A stretch of 64,000 nt of DNA. It comes from Coptis chinensis (Eukaryota > Streptophyta > Magnoliopsida > Ranunculales > Ranunculaceae). The translations under genes and the position numbers were made by a program. The notes under the pieces were generated by a model. It made no database searches and was not told where the DNA came from. It saw nothing but the letters and a program-made list of their open reading frames with translations. This document shows positions 24,101-34,900 of this stretch, in pieces. The stretch spans positions 8,537,001 to 8,601,000 of the forward strand of contig CM027378.1 of assembly GCA_015680905.1 (NCBI GenBank). Reading direction: 5' to 3'. The number at the start of each line of letters is the position of its first letter. Position 1 is the stretch's first letter.

Positions 24101-26129
24101 ACAGACCATCTTTTCACGATCTGACAAAATCCGCTCCTTCGAAGAATAACTTGTAAGCTAACCATCTCCTACTTTACTACTTACTGTAATCCCCTACCAG
24201 TTTGCCTATCCTTCCATGTTTGTTTCTATAATTTGAATTCCATAAAGGCCTCGGAACCGGATGAACTGTTAGAAGCTTGGTGCTTCACCTAAAATTTGAC
24301 TTCTACCAAATATTACACCTAGAACCGTTACAAATTAACACTGTAAGAAAGAAATCTTATTAGTGCCCAGTTAGGGTGATATTATCTAAAAATGACAGTC
24401 CTTAATCTGTGAGCGTAGCAAACTCATGAGGTGGGTCTCCAAAAGCCTCGCTGATATTCACTTCGTTTCTGTCTGTATACCTCCCCCCTCACCCTTTCTC
24501 TACTTCTCCTTCCCCATACCCAGCCTCTCTTTCTCCTTATCTCTTCTCTCTCTCTTCTCCACCTCCGCTACGCTCACACCCACTGCATAGCGGTAAATCT
24601 AGTTATCCTTAGGAGGTGCAACTCTTTGATTTTGCTTACAGACCAATGCCTAGACTCCACACCTTACCAGTCATATAAAATGCAAGACTAACAATGCCTA
24701 TAAACTACACACTTCATATAAAAAATGACAACCATGCAGATAACAGATCAATCTATACATAACTAAAAATCTAAAATGACCAACTAGCAATCTAAACAGT
24801 TACAAATTGCATTAAAGACAATGTAGTATATATAACAAAGACAATAAAGACATGCAAGCATCTAAAAATATCTCAACTACACATTACCTGTCTAGAAGTC
24901 AAAATTGCCCCAGTAGAAACAGCAGTAGTAAGTTTTGCAGTACACCTAAGCACAACACCCACAAGTCCCGAAACAATATTCTTGGAGGCATCATCCCAAA
25001 AAGCCTTTTGCAAATTCCACGTAAACACCCCTTGATCACTCCACTCCTTAACAGCACTCCCTGCAACTTTCAACTCAATCATCCTCTCAATTAACCAAAC
25101 CAACTGCCTCCCACTAGTCATTGCCTTATGTAAATTAACCCGTTGCCCTGCTTCCAGCTCGTAATTCTCTCGTCTAAAATCCGGACTCGAATAGGCTTCC
25201 ATACTCTCCTTCATTACTCCTAAACTCATCCCAAACGCCCGTTCCAATACCCGTCTCACGGAATCTTTATCCGAAAACTCCCTCAACAATTTGGACAGAA
25301 ATAATTTGGCAGAAGCGATATTTTGTTGATTATTAATAGCTGATAAAACTAAATTATATAACATTTCCTCAGATAAATCATTATCTGATGGCAATACCCT
25401 TGCGGCGAGTTCTTTACATTCTTCTTCTCTTAACAACGGGATAATACTCAAAACTCTATTCTCTTCTTCTTCATTCCACGGTACAGATTCAAGAAACTTA
25501 ACACATGCTCTAACACAATCTTCAAATAAAAGTTCAAGTGCTATAGGTAGTATAGAAAGTGCAGTGGCAGCGGAATCAATGGTTGCCATGTAATCATCAG
25601 TGTATAGTAATTGTATAACCGTTAGATGAATATCTGTTGTTCCAATCGAGGATGGTATTTTAAGCACGTGATTAAATAAAGTGGAGGAGGATGGGTGATT
25701 ATTATTATTATTATTATTTTGCCAACGATCTGATAAGAGAGCGGAGAAATATTGGGAGCGGCAGAGAATATCGGAGTGGAGAAAGAGTTTTGTATCGGTC
25801 GATTTATCGGCTGAGTCAGCAGAGGAAATTGAGTCTGGGTCGAGGTCGAGGTCGAGGTCGGGTGGGAGGGGTTCGAGGCGTAGGAGGAGGATGACGTCAG
25901 CAGTAGTGGGGTCATTGAAACGTGATGGTGATGGTGATGGTGATGGCGATGGTGACGTAATAATAATGTTAATGGGTTTTGGAAGAGTGGGTGAGGGTTT
26001 TTGAGTGATCTCGGTTAGGGTTCCATCAGTTTGAGTTGAGTCGTCGATGTTAGCGAGAGTTGAAAGATTGTTTTCGATTACGCGCTGTCTTTTTCTTTGG
26101 TTATTATTGCTGCTGCTTGTTCCCAACAT
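12199..26129 (-). CDS. BTB/POZ domain-containing protein (At1g63850-like), two exons split by a 12.4-kb intron
   Basis: Exon 1 (24888-26129) encodes 414 aa and exon 2 (12199-12471) encodes 90 aa plus stop. The donor follows LTSRQ (GTAATG) and the acceptor precedes VRMKLVKDWLPVL, both phase 0, giving 504 aa. Residues 1-75 are low complexity. The BTB fold follows (ADVILLLRLEPL, LFLHSDILCRSQYFSALLSDRW, VIQLLYTDDYM), then a helical BACK-like region and the C-terminal signature CLTFSTRNVEDCPHLVSAFNTWFRRA. In plants these proteins are thought to be CUL3 substrate adaptors, with unknown targets. No disruption is seen. Continuity of the exons rests on the splice signals and on memory of the family, so a small middle exon in the intron cannot be excluded. 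Confidence 0.88.
13630..13850 (+). repeat. Degenerate telomere-like repeats (TTTAGGG variants)
   Basis: Inside the BTB intron the sequence repeats forms of GGTTTAGGG, TTTAGGTTTAGG and GGGGTTAGGGGTTAGGGG, broken up by related words such as CTTAGTGTCTAG. The plant telomere unit is TTTAGGG, so this is an interstitial telomere-like or derived minisatellite tract. It is too degenerate to be a recent telomere insertion. Confidence 0.6.
15455..16325 (+). mobile_element. LTR-retroelement piece, arm 1 of a large inverted repeat
   Basis: An LTR of about 260 bp (15466-15727) contains a promoter-like TATAAATAG (near 15573). It is followed by a sequence like the initiator-Met-tRNA primer-binding site (TGGTATTCAGAGCC, from about 15729) and about 590 bp of internal DNA. 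It is a fossil fragment: no second LTR in the same orientation and no recognisable coding domain. The same sequence occurs inverted at 16690-17557. Assignment to an LTR retroelement rests on the LTR plus primer site. Superfamily is uncertain (copia is common with this primer site). Confidence 0.65.
16326..16689. other. Spacer between the inverted retroelement arms
   Basis: The spacer has a 94-codon open frame on the minus strand (16590-16306) that is acidic and matches no family I recognise. It is probably residual internal DNA of the retroelement. No function is proposed. Confidence 0.35.
16690..17557 (-). mobile_element. LTR-retroelement piece, arm 2 (inverted copy of 15455-16325)
   Basis: On the minus strand this repeats arm 1 in the same order: LTR (about 17557-17338), primer-binding-like site (TGGTATTCAAAGCC, near 17335-17320) and internal DNA to 16690. 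The two arms diverge visibly by substitutions and small gaps. Together they form a head-to-head inverted repeat with arms of about 870 bp and a 360-bp spacer, all inside the BTB intron. It is a non-coding fossil. Confidence 0.65.
17860..18070. repeat. Left piece of intron repeat unit A (interrupted by the LINE)
   Basis: Segments here (CTAACCTCAAGAGTA, GTTGCAATTGGGAAGAA, AGGCAGCATTAACAAT) are also found in the same order at 23500-23820. Together with 21960-22150 this forms one ancestral unit that appears to have been split by the LINE insertion. Confidence 0.6.
19394..20595. mobile_element. Non-autonomous hAT element, 1,202 bp, with 8-bp duplication CTCGAGAG
   Basis: The 8-bp word CTCGAGAG flanks the element at 19386-19393 and 20596-20603. 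The ends are imperfect inverted repeats (CTGGGCAGTTAAATCG and CTGTGCTATAAAATCG). Subterminal tandem units rich in CTACTCGG and GGGATTAATCGGGATTACTC occur on the left, with matching CCGAGTA words on the right. No transposase is encoded. Removing it restores LINE sequence, which reads on from LNGDKTL into WISFDFL-like sequence with frame damage. An 8-bp duplication with short TIRs indicates hAT, and the element is younger than the LINE. Confidence 0.85.
20085..20095 (+). repeat. Poly-T run inside the hAT element
   Basis: A short T run lies next to GA-rich repeats (GAGAACTTGAGAAGTGAGG, several copies at 20140-20240). It is internal low-complexity DNA of the non-autonomous hAT. Confidence 0.5.
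21960..22150. repeat. Right piece of intron repeat unit A
   Basis: From CATAAAGGCCT onward this matches 24240-24400 and 22785-22930 (shared words ATAAGCTTGGT, AAATTTTATTAGGAA, CAGTGTTCACTT). It abuts the 5' end of the LINE and marks the far side of the LINE insertion. Confidence 0.6.
22190..23165. repeat. Intron repeat unit B
   Basis: This is a diverged copy of the segment at 23820-24875. Shared landmarks in order are GTCTATGCGTC-like/GTTTGTGCATCGTC words, CTCAAGGAGTTTG, TTTAGAATGGTTT, CTAACCATCTCCTA, AAGCTTGGTG, ATGACAACCATGCAGATA and CAAGCATCTAAA. It is non-coding and lies in the BTB intron. Confidence 0.65.
23500..24875. repeat. Intron repeat unit C, ending at the exon 1 splice donor
   Basis: This is the most complete copy of the unit. 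Its right end (ATGACAACCATGCAGATA, CAAGCATCTAAA) stops within about 20 bp of the exon 1 donor at 24887. Units A, B and C lie in tandem order, so the intron seems to have lengthened by duplication of its own 5' end. A pyrimidine-rich tract lies within it at 24480-24560. Confidence 0.6.
25695..25722 (-). repeat. Coding (ATT/AAT)n microsatellite giving poly-Asn
   Basis: A trinucleotide run encodes WQNNNNNNNHP in the BTB domain, in the loop after the ALLSDRW helix. Replication slippage would change Asn number without a frameshift. Confidence 0.85.
25840..25960 (-). repeat. Coding hexanucleotide repeats (LDLDLD and SPSPSPSP)
   Basis: Two 6-bp tandem repeats lie in the N-terminal low-complexity part of the BTB protein: GAGGTC units (encoding LDLDLDPD) and GTGATG units (encoding SPSPSPSPS). 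Both keep the frame. Confidence 0.85.
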
Positions 26130-26663
26130 TATTTCCTTCTCATTCTTTGTTTTTAGAAGATATATATTTATTTGTTTGACTTTTCAGACTTATCCCGCCA
26201 CGTCATCATCTTGACTTTTCATCAAAGTGTGTACGGGCCTCCACTGCGGCCCATGATGAGCTTATACGGGTAATAAATCCGCTGACAGGGGTGACAGGTG
26301 AGAAAATGACTTTTCTAATTGTACTTCACCGTATATACTGTAAAGGGTATTTTTTTTTTCTCCAGGTATACTATGTGTGAATTGTGATGAATAATATCCG
26401 CACGGAAAATTAGACGCTTTTTTGAAACTTCTAATCCTTCTGTGAGAATAATGTTACCGTCACAGTAATATTGATTAATATGATTTGTTTACAGGTCCAA
26501 CGAGCAAAGTATAAACACAAATAATTTGAAGTTTGTAATGCGTTTATGCAGCCATTGAACGGTTATTAGTTTGGGCTGCGCGGTTATTAATTTTGTGTTT
26601 GGACTTGGCCGCGCAATTTACAGTTTGGTGCATAATACAAAATATTAGGATATGAATATTTAT
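26130..26663 (-). promoter_or_regulatory. Upstream region of the BTB gene
   Basis: An AT-rich TATA-like stretch (AAATATATATC on the minus strand, about 26160-26170) lies about 35 bp upstream of the ATG at 26129. The rest is unannotated upstream DNA with no other gene. Promoter status is inferred from position. Confidence 0.4.
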
Positions 26664-26960
26664 CAGTGGCCCTAAGGACAGTCAACACAGGCGACTAGCT
26701 GGGGCTCTGAAAGTTGGTTAAAAAATAGGACCTCATTGTCCAGACAATTATATTATGTATTACCTTAGTAAACACTAGACATGTAAAACGATTTAGCTCA
26801 AATGGTACTTAGACTAGTTTTGAAGTTGTTGTTATAGAGTTCAAACCTTCTCAACATCATTTATTTTTTTCTTTTTAATTTTTTTTTTCGGGACTAACAT
26901 TCAATTAAGCCCCTTAGTTGGAATTTGGCTTGGGCTTCCAAAGTGTCAGGGTTGCCCCTG
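26664..26960. mobile_element. hAT-type MITE remnant (CAG...CTG ends)
   Basis: The left end CAGTGGCCCTAAGGACAGTC and the complement of the right end CAGGGGCAACCCTGACACTT are related inverted repeats of the CAGGGGCGGCCCTG kind common in plant hAT MITEs. Inner CTCTGAAAG/CTTCCAAAG words also match. No 8-bp duplication is found, so the right border was probably altered by neighbouring insertions. Confidence 0.45.
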
Positions 26961-27415
26961 GTCGGGCGGTGGGAGAGCGTCTAGTGTCTATGCACTAGGC
27001 GGTTTTTTTTTCTAATATATATAGTAATACACATATATACTATAAGAAATGAAGAAAATCATTTACCATAACTCAAAAAATAAACACAAACAAATATACT
27101 TATTATAAAAATGCGTAATAGTTTAGGAATATTGACTTCATATAAAAACATACTCTTTGTTATAATAGCATATAATTTACATTAGACTTAAGTCTTTTAA
27201 ACTCATTCAAATCTTAAGTATACACGGGTTTTTATTTTTCGACATTTAATCATTAAAAAAAAAAAAAAAAAAAACTTGACTAGACCGCCTAAAGGCCGCC
27301 TAGTCGGTCCACCGATTTTTTAAACGACTAGAGCATAGGCGAGTCAGTTGGGCACTGCCTAGCGCCTAAAGACCGCCTAGGCGGCCGCCTAGACCGATTT
27401 TTAAAACGGTGGTAT
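26961..27415. repeat. GCCGCCTAGG-rich degenerate palindromic element
   Basis: The right part (27270-27415) repeats CCGCCTAGGCGG-like words, and CACTAGGCGG recurs inverted at the left (26990). An AT-rich middle holds a poly-A run of about 20 (27255-27274). The arrangement suggests an old non-autonomous DNA transposon. No target duplication was identified. Confidence 0.35.
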
Positions 27416-27770
27416 TTATCGATACTCAATTTCTCGAAACGTATCGTGGATATATTCTACTATTTGGGGATATTTGACATTGTTTCACATGCAAATATCA
27501 TAGATATATCCAAAATATCGACAAATATTGTGGATATTTATTGATATATTATTTATATTTATTTGAAATATAATAGCAAATATTAAATAAAATTATTACA
27601 TACACAAAATATCTCCAAATATCTCCAAATATTACAAAATATCAAAAATATCATTAAAATATTTTTGATATTTACAGTTATATATATCTATAAACATATC
27701 GTGATATTTATGTATCTTTCTCTTAAATCTCAATATATATCTCGAGATTTTGTACTATGGTATGGTGCAC
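27416..27770. repeat. GATATATC-rich AT repeat
   Basis: This tract is dense in ATATC and GATAT words in both directions (TATCGATA, ATATCGTGGATAT, TATATCTCGAGAT). Similar sequence occurs at 47395-47575, 48690-49095 and 61655-61815. It looks like a dispersed AT-rich element and no ends could be fixed. Confidence 0.45.
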
Positions 27771-27973
27771 AGGATTTTGCCTAATTTTAATTGGAACGCT
27801 GAAGTTGCAACACCCTTCAAATGTTTCATGTTGTTGAAATTCCTGTATTATCATTAAAGATGCTCTACGAAGTTTCTAAGATAGTTTTTTGTTCCCAAAG
27901 TAGTGAGACATGAGGCCAGATGGCAGTGTCTGGGCCCTGGGGTGTGTGTGTGGCTTAACTGTATATATAATTA

Positions 27974-28162
27974 GAGTTCGTCTACCCCGAGGATATCCTC
28001 ATAGGGACGACATCCGATCCGAGATCCAACGGTCCGAAAATCAAAAACAAATTCACATTCTCTCTCTTCCCTTTTGTTTTTTATTTTCGGACCGTTGGAT
28101 CTCGGATCCAACAGTATTGGCACACTCATCCCTATAGGGATATCCTCGGGGTAGCCCAAATC
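27974..28162. mobile_element. Mutator-type foldback MITE, 189 bp, with 9-bp duplication ATATAATTA
   Basis: ATATAATTA occurs directly before (27965-27973) and after (28163-28171). The two halves are nearly complementary: CTACCCCGAGGATATCC and CGAGATCCAACGGTCCG on the left return inverted on the right, so the whole element can fold into one hairpin. A 9-bp duplication points to Mutator-like transposition. It has no coding capacity. Confidence 0.85.
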
Positions 28163-28171
28163 ATATAATTA

Positions 28172-28465
28172 TCACTACTATTATAGAAAAATATGTAGGT
28201 GAGTGAACAGTAAATTCTACGTCCGCCTCAAATGCATTTTCATAATTTGACAGTTTTTTTTAGGAGCAAAACCATAATTGCGCAATTTCAAAATTTGTTT
28301 TATGTCGGCACGGTGGGTTTCAATGTTGGGAAAAAGGTTTGCACATGGGGGTAAAATAGTAAATCCACTTCTATTATAAAAAAAAATGTAAAAAGAGAAA
28401 TAGTGGTGGGGCTCAACCACATTGAGATTGTTCCACGTGCCTAGGCGCACGTGGTATGAGGCTAG
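28172..28465 (+). mobile_element. Non-autonomous Helitron, 294 bp
   Basis: The 5' end is TCACTACTATTATAG, close to the plant Helitron start TCTATACTATTATA. The 3' end has a GC-rich hairpin (CCACGTGC-CTAGGC-GCACGTGG, about 28436-28457) followed by the terminal CTAG at 28462-28465. The host A before it (28171) and the host T after it (now at 41413) fit insertion between A and T. The gypsy element has inserted exactly after its last base, copying GCTAG. No Rep/helicase is encoded. Confidence 0.8.
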
Positions 28466-28916
28466 TGTAAGTACCCTCTGTTCTGCACTACACACATGTG
28501 TCCATACACCAGGTCGTTCTCTATCAGCTCGTATCACTCTAGCAGAACATACCAACGACCCAACCCCAAGTCGTCCCAAACAGCAGTTACGGCCATTTAT
28601 GGAAGCAAATCATCTAGCGCAATCCTAGAGCTCAGTCAACATGCCAATCAATGAGATATTTACTTTGTAACAGCAGGAATAATGTCAAATTATCAAGATA
28701 ATACAAAATATGGATCTACACTTGATAACAGCCTGGAGCAAATAAGGAAGGTCAGCTCAAACATCTATAAATATAGAGAGATGAACTACGTAAGGCTTGA
28801 TTCAAGTTTACCCCAAGAAACTTGATACGTAGGCAACTCTTATCCCGAGAAGAGTGCAGCCATTTTCTATCACATAAATCGACAGGTCGTTGTCCAGCAA
28901 ACACCAAACATCTACA
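28466..28916 (+). repeat. 5' LTR of the gypsy element
   Basis: 451 bp, begins TGTAAGTACCCTC and ends CATCTACA. A TATAAATATAG promoter box lies near 28768. Most differences from the 3' LTR are C/T or G/A transitions, as expected from decay of methylated cytosine. Confidence 0.95.
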
Positions 28917-31900
28917 TTGGTGCCATATGTCGATTCGTTTTCTTAAGAAAAGAACACACACTCTTTTCTAAAACCCACGAAGCTGGTAAGAAAAACCACC
29001 ATGGACCCTTCACTTCAAATGTTAGCAGAACATATGAAGACACTCCAAGAAGCTTTCATCACCTTGTAACAAGAAAACCAGACGATACGCGAACAGGCCA
29101 CCTCCAACGCCAACAACGGCACTCCAGATGCAGTAGAGAACAACATCGTCGCAACCCTCACCACTACCACCAATTAAAGGTTAGAAGACTTCGCACAAAA
29201 GTTGGAGAAGTCAAACGACAAGACAAGCGCGATCCAGATCGCTCAGAAGATACTCCAGACGTACAAGGCGTCACCATTCACAACGGAGATCAGTCACAAG
29301 CAACTGCCTTCAGAGTTCATCTAACCAAGCGTTCCGGCCAGACGACGGTAGCTTCGTGTCGAGGCCAAAGACGTAACTTCGTTTAAGCGGACTCTCACAC
29401 TCTACAAAGACTCCGAATCGACTACCTAAAGTGCAAACTCTTTCTAGCTAGCCTGAAGGACGGAGCTTTAGAATGGTTTTACATGCTCACCCCGGACTCA
29501 ATCAGCAATTTCGACAAATTAGCTTAGACGTTCGCAGCAGAGTTTGTCCACAATAGGAAGAAACAAGCCGATCTGGACTCCTTATTTCAACTAAAGCAAA
29601 CACATGGGGAGACGATCCGCGAGTTCCTAGGACGTTTCAAGAAGGAGCTCCTCTCAATGGAGCCAGGCTTAAATAATAGCTTTGCAACTTCTGCATTCAC
29701 CAACGCTCTCCTAGATTACTCCGACCTGGCAATATCTCTGATGCGCAACAAACCAAAACGCCTAGACGACTTGTATCACAGAATTGACAAGTACATCAAG
29801 AAAGAAGAGTGGCGGGCACAGCACAAAGGCAAATAAGTTCTCGCAGTAAGCGACAAGCAAGAACCCAGAGAAAACAAACACTACTCGGGCAACACCAACA
29901 ACAACAATAACAAGGGCCCCAGCTCCAACAAGCCCTCTTACACAAAAAGGGAATTCTCCAACTTCTCCAGGACACCGAGCCAGATCCTGAAGAAGATCTA
30001 TAGAGCACCGTACTTCAAACCCAACATCAATAAGGTGATCACCATACTAGAACGTCCATACTGCCATTTTCACAAGCTCTACCACCATGACACCAATGAA
30101 TGTTGGAGCCTCAAGCACTGCCTCCAAGACTTAGTCGAGGAGGGTAAATTGAAAGAGTTCCTGCTAGAAAGCGACCTCAAGCATAAACTGGATGCCAAAC
30201 ACCATAGAAGCAGGAGTTGCAGCCACGAACGACCTGCCAACAACAAAAGCAGGAGCAGAACGGTCCGACAATCTAAATCTCCAGGTCGTTCGAGACACAA
30301 CAGGAGGCAGCACTCCTCCGACAATAACGAGGAAAGAGTAATTAACATGATAATTGATACCTCTAACGACGAAACATCAGGTCAGGAAAAGCGCAGAAGG
30401 GTAGGAGTGTTTCAGGAGATTTACCATCTCTCCTACAAGGCTGAAGTCATCAATCCTACCAGCTCTCAATTAACGACCTCCATAACATTCGCGGAGGACG
30501 ATCTAGACAAGGTGTGCCTACCCCACAATGATGCCCTGGTAGTACACATAAAAATCAACGGGTGGACAGTCAAAAGAGTTGTCATCGATCCAAGCAACTC
30601 TTGCGACATATTTTTCTATCAAACATATAAGGATATGCACCTGCCAAACTCGGTGATGATAGAGTCAAATGCACTGCTTAATGGGTTCAACGGAGACCGC
30701 ACAGATGCCATTGGAGACGTCATCCTACCAGTCTCCATTGGCGAAAAGAAGGACATGGTCAAAACTTCAACACGCTTCAGTGTGATCAATGTTAAGTCGT
30801 CCTACACTACCATTCACAAGATCCAAGCAATTCCATTAACACTACATAGGTCATGCGATTCCCCGGACCCCGAGGTATCATGGAGCTCAAAAGCAACCAA
30901 CTAGAAGCTCACCGATACAATAACATCAGCACAACAACCACAACCAAAACTCAGGTCGTAGCAAGCAAGGACGTCCCAAAGAAGCAAGATCCTCAAGCTT
31001 CCAGCCCTCCACCAGTGGCAGCAGACAAGCTCAAAGGGAAACAAGCACAAATTGAACCCAGAGAAAAAGCCAATCTGGGCACAAACGATGACCCAAAATT
31101 TGTCTATGTCGGGGTTGATTTAGACCCCAAGCTCAAGAAGCAACTTGTCAAATTTTTATCTCTTAATAAAGATGTTTTTGCTTGGTCGTATATCGATATG
31201 CCTAGAATCGACCCACAAGTCGCTTGCTACAAATAAAATGTCAATCCAAGTGTAAAGCCTATCAAACAACAACCTCACAAACTAGCTCTCAAATTTCAGA
31301 AAGTCATCAACGAAGAGATAGAAAAGCTCAAAAACGTGGGTTTCATCAGAGAAGTTGAATACCCGACCTGGCTAGCTAACATCGTAGCCGTTCCCAAGAA
31401 GAACGGCCAGGTATGACTCTGCATAGACTTTACCAACGTCAACAAGCACTGCCCCAAGGACAACTTCTCCCTACCAAGAATTGACATTCTAGTAGATCAA
31501 ACTTGTGGCCACGAACTCCTTTCGTTCATGGACGCATACAGTGGGTACAACCAAATACCACTTGCAGAAGAAGACCAGGAAAAGACGTCCTTTATAACTG
31601 AACAAGGAATGTTCAATTCTGCTACAATATCCTACCATTCGGCTTGAAGAACGCAGGCGCGACCTACCAAAGACTAGTTACAAAGATGTTCAAGACTTGT
31701 TGGGCAACACTATGGAAGTCTACATAGATGACGTGGTAGTCAAAAGTGAAAAAGCTAAAGATCACATTTCTCACTTACAAAAAGTCTTTGAAAGACTGCG
31801 CTAAAACAAAATGAAGTTCAACCCAGCAAAATGCATATTTGGGGTAGCTTCAGGGAAATTCCTAGGATACCTCGTCTGACAAAGGCGTATCGAAGCAAAC

Positions 31901-34900
31901 CCAGAACAAATATGAGCTCTCCTCGAGATGCCAGAATCAACCTCCAAGCAACAAATCTACAAGTTATCTGGCATGGTCTCAGCCCTCAACAGATTTATCT
32001 CACGTACATCTGACAAGTGCAGACCGTTCCTACAAATACTGAAGAAGGGAGCAGCATTCACATGGACGGACGAATGCCAAACAGCTTTCGACGACCTGAA
32101 AGCTTACCTATCAACTCCTCTCGTCTTGTTCAAACCAACAGAAGGAGAGACACTGGGACTTTACCTTGCAACTACCGACTTTGCTATCAGCTCGGTTCTC
32201 TTTCGCGAAGATGAAGGAGTCGAAAAGCCAGTCTACTTCACCAGCAAGACATTGGTTGACTCAGAAAAATATTACTCCCCAATGGAGAAAGCAATGTTAG
32301 TTGTACTAGTCAACTCGAAAGTTCCGACCTTACTTCTAGGCCCACAACATCAAGGTCATCATAGATGTACCCATCAAACATTTCTAAAGTTCTAGCAACA
32401 AAACAGCCCGCATGGCCAAATGGGCTGAAGAACTCGGAGAACATCACATCGACTTCGTTCCCAAATGTCTCGCAAAGGTCAGGTTGTTGCTGATTTCTTG
32501 GCAGATTTCCTCGTCGAAGATGTCAACTGGGAACCTGAGCCAATTACTTCATTTTATCAACACTCCACCCCAGACACATGGCATCTCTATGTAAATGGAG
32601 CATGCAACAACAGCGGTAGTGGACTAGGGGTTGTGTTAACTTCACCAGAAAGAACACAGCTACAAAAGTCAATCAAGATCGACTTTACAACATCTAACAA
32701 TGAAGCAGAGTACGAAGCATTTATCACAGGCCTCCGTATAGCACAACAGCTACAAGTCCAAAAGATCAAAGCTCATAGTGACTCACAGCTAATCGTCAAG
32801 CAGCTCACCAAAGAGTATGTCACCAACGGAGCAAACCTGGCCAAATATGTCTAGGTCGTTAATGACATCATCAGCTCGTTCAAAACATTCTCATTGGAAC
32901 ACATTCCTCGAGAGCACAACAGACATGCAGACAGCCTAACCTTCCTAGCCTCAAAAACCTAAGAGACATGTCCAACCACGGTCTACATTGACATCTTGGA
33001 GAGGCCTGCATACCATCTAGAAAGTGTCAACAGCCTCACAGACTTTTAGCCCTCATCCGAATGAGAGATCACTCAATCTTGGATGGGCCCATTTCTACAG
33101 TTTATCCTACATGGGAAACTCCCAGCAGAAGAAAAGAATGCTCGTACCATAAAATTCTGAGCTCCCAAATACACCGTAATCAACTAACGATTATTCTGCA
33201 AATCCGCAGGTTGACCTCACCTAAGGTGCATAACTCCACATGAAGGCCAACTCATCTTTGACGAGATTCACAAAGGCGAATGTGGCAACCATGCAGGAGC
33301 AAGATCTCTGGCTCACAAAGAAATTGCTCAAGGATATTATTGGACAGGCATGCACATCGAGGCAAAGACATACATTCTCAAATGCCACCATTGTCAAACA
33401 TTTGGGCACAACCATCTGAGTCCAGCACGAGAGTTGATCAACATAGCCAGCCCATGGCCTTTTCATATGTGGGGGCTAGATATCATGGGACCATTTATCC
33501 CACAAAAGAAAACATGACTCAAATACGTCATAGCAACCACATATTACTTCACCAAATGGGTAGAAGGAATCCCACTAGTCCAAGTCAAAGAAATTCAAGT
33601 CATCAACTTCATATGGACCAATATCATCACAAGATTTGGTCTCTCCCACACCCTTGTCATGGATAACGAAACTCAATTTGCTGGCTCACAAGTCAAGGTA
33701 TTTTTGCAAAAATGGTACATTATTCAAGCATTTTCTACACCTACATATGCACAAAGCAATGGTCAAGCAGAGGCTACCAATAAAGCAATCAAGGAGAATC
33801 TCCAAAAGAAGTTAGAGAGCAAGAAAAGCCAATGGCCAGAGCAACTCGAGAACATTCTATGGGCTTATATAACAACAACCAGAGCCAGTACCAATGAATC
33901 TCCTTTCACACTTTGCTTGGGAACAGAGGCAGTCATACCATCAGAACTCACAATCACAACCACACGTTCTGACATAGTCGAATCAGGAGATAATGACATC
34001 GTCTTGGCAAAAGAAATCGATCTCCTAGAAGAGCAAAGGAAAATAGCTGCAATATCCCTAGCTCGGTACCATCAAACAATCCAACGATCTTACAACAAGA
34101 AGGTCATCCCAAGAGCTTTCCAAGCTGGTGATTTAGTCCTCAAAAAGACTCTAGCTCTAGCCAAGCTGGACCCAACATGGGAAGGTCCCTATATCGTTAA
34201 CAAAGTCGTGGGAAACGGAGCATACTGGATTAAAACTCAGCTCGGTGATGTGCTTCCCCGACCTTAGAAAACAGCTCTCCTCAAGCGTTTTTATCAATTA
34301 AGTTTTCTCCAGACATATTAGTCAATATGAATAAAACTTTATTATCACTGTGCGTACAAATGTCATCTTTTGCATTACATGAGTACCACGCAACTTGCAC
34401 TACGCTATCCAACCTAGGACATCACAATGTCAGGTCGTATATCGAAGACGGAGTCAAGAACGACTCAACTACAATTACTACGTAGTGGTAAAAGTATATC
34501 AATCAATCCAACCAAGGTCCCCCAAAATGACCCTAAATCAACTTAACACCAGCGCATGTCCAGGATTAAGCATGATTCAACTGTAAATTCCATACAATTA
34601 TCAGTCAAATTCAAACATATGAGACCCCTAAAAGGACCCACTGTCAACTTAAAACCTTTTGAACAAGGTTAAGCTTGGCTCAACTGTAACTAACAATCAA
34701 AGGCTAGTTATCAGTCAATCAAAGTTCCCCCAAAAGGAACGACCCAATCAAACACAAAAAGGCGACCTAGGTGACAACTACGGTCATCTAACTAGGTCGT
34801 GCGCCAAACAATTAGACAATCTACCATAATATAACAAGTCATCAGTACTACCACTATGCAGTACAGGTCATCATACAACGAATCAAACAACAATAAAACA

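Noticed and set aside
25691-25894. Plus-strand ORFs over BTB exon 1
   Set aside because: Antisense shadows of the coding microsatellites (poly-Tyr, Arg-Gly runs).
28217-28579. 120-codon minus-strand ORF
   Set aside because: It crosses the Helitron/LTR junction, so it is a chance frame over two unrelated elements.
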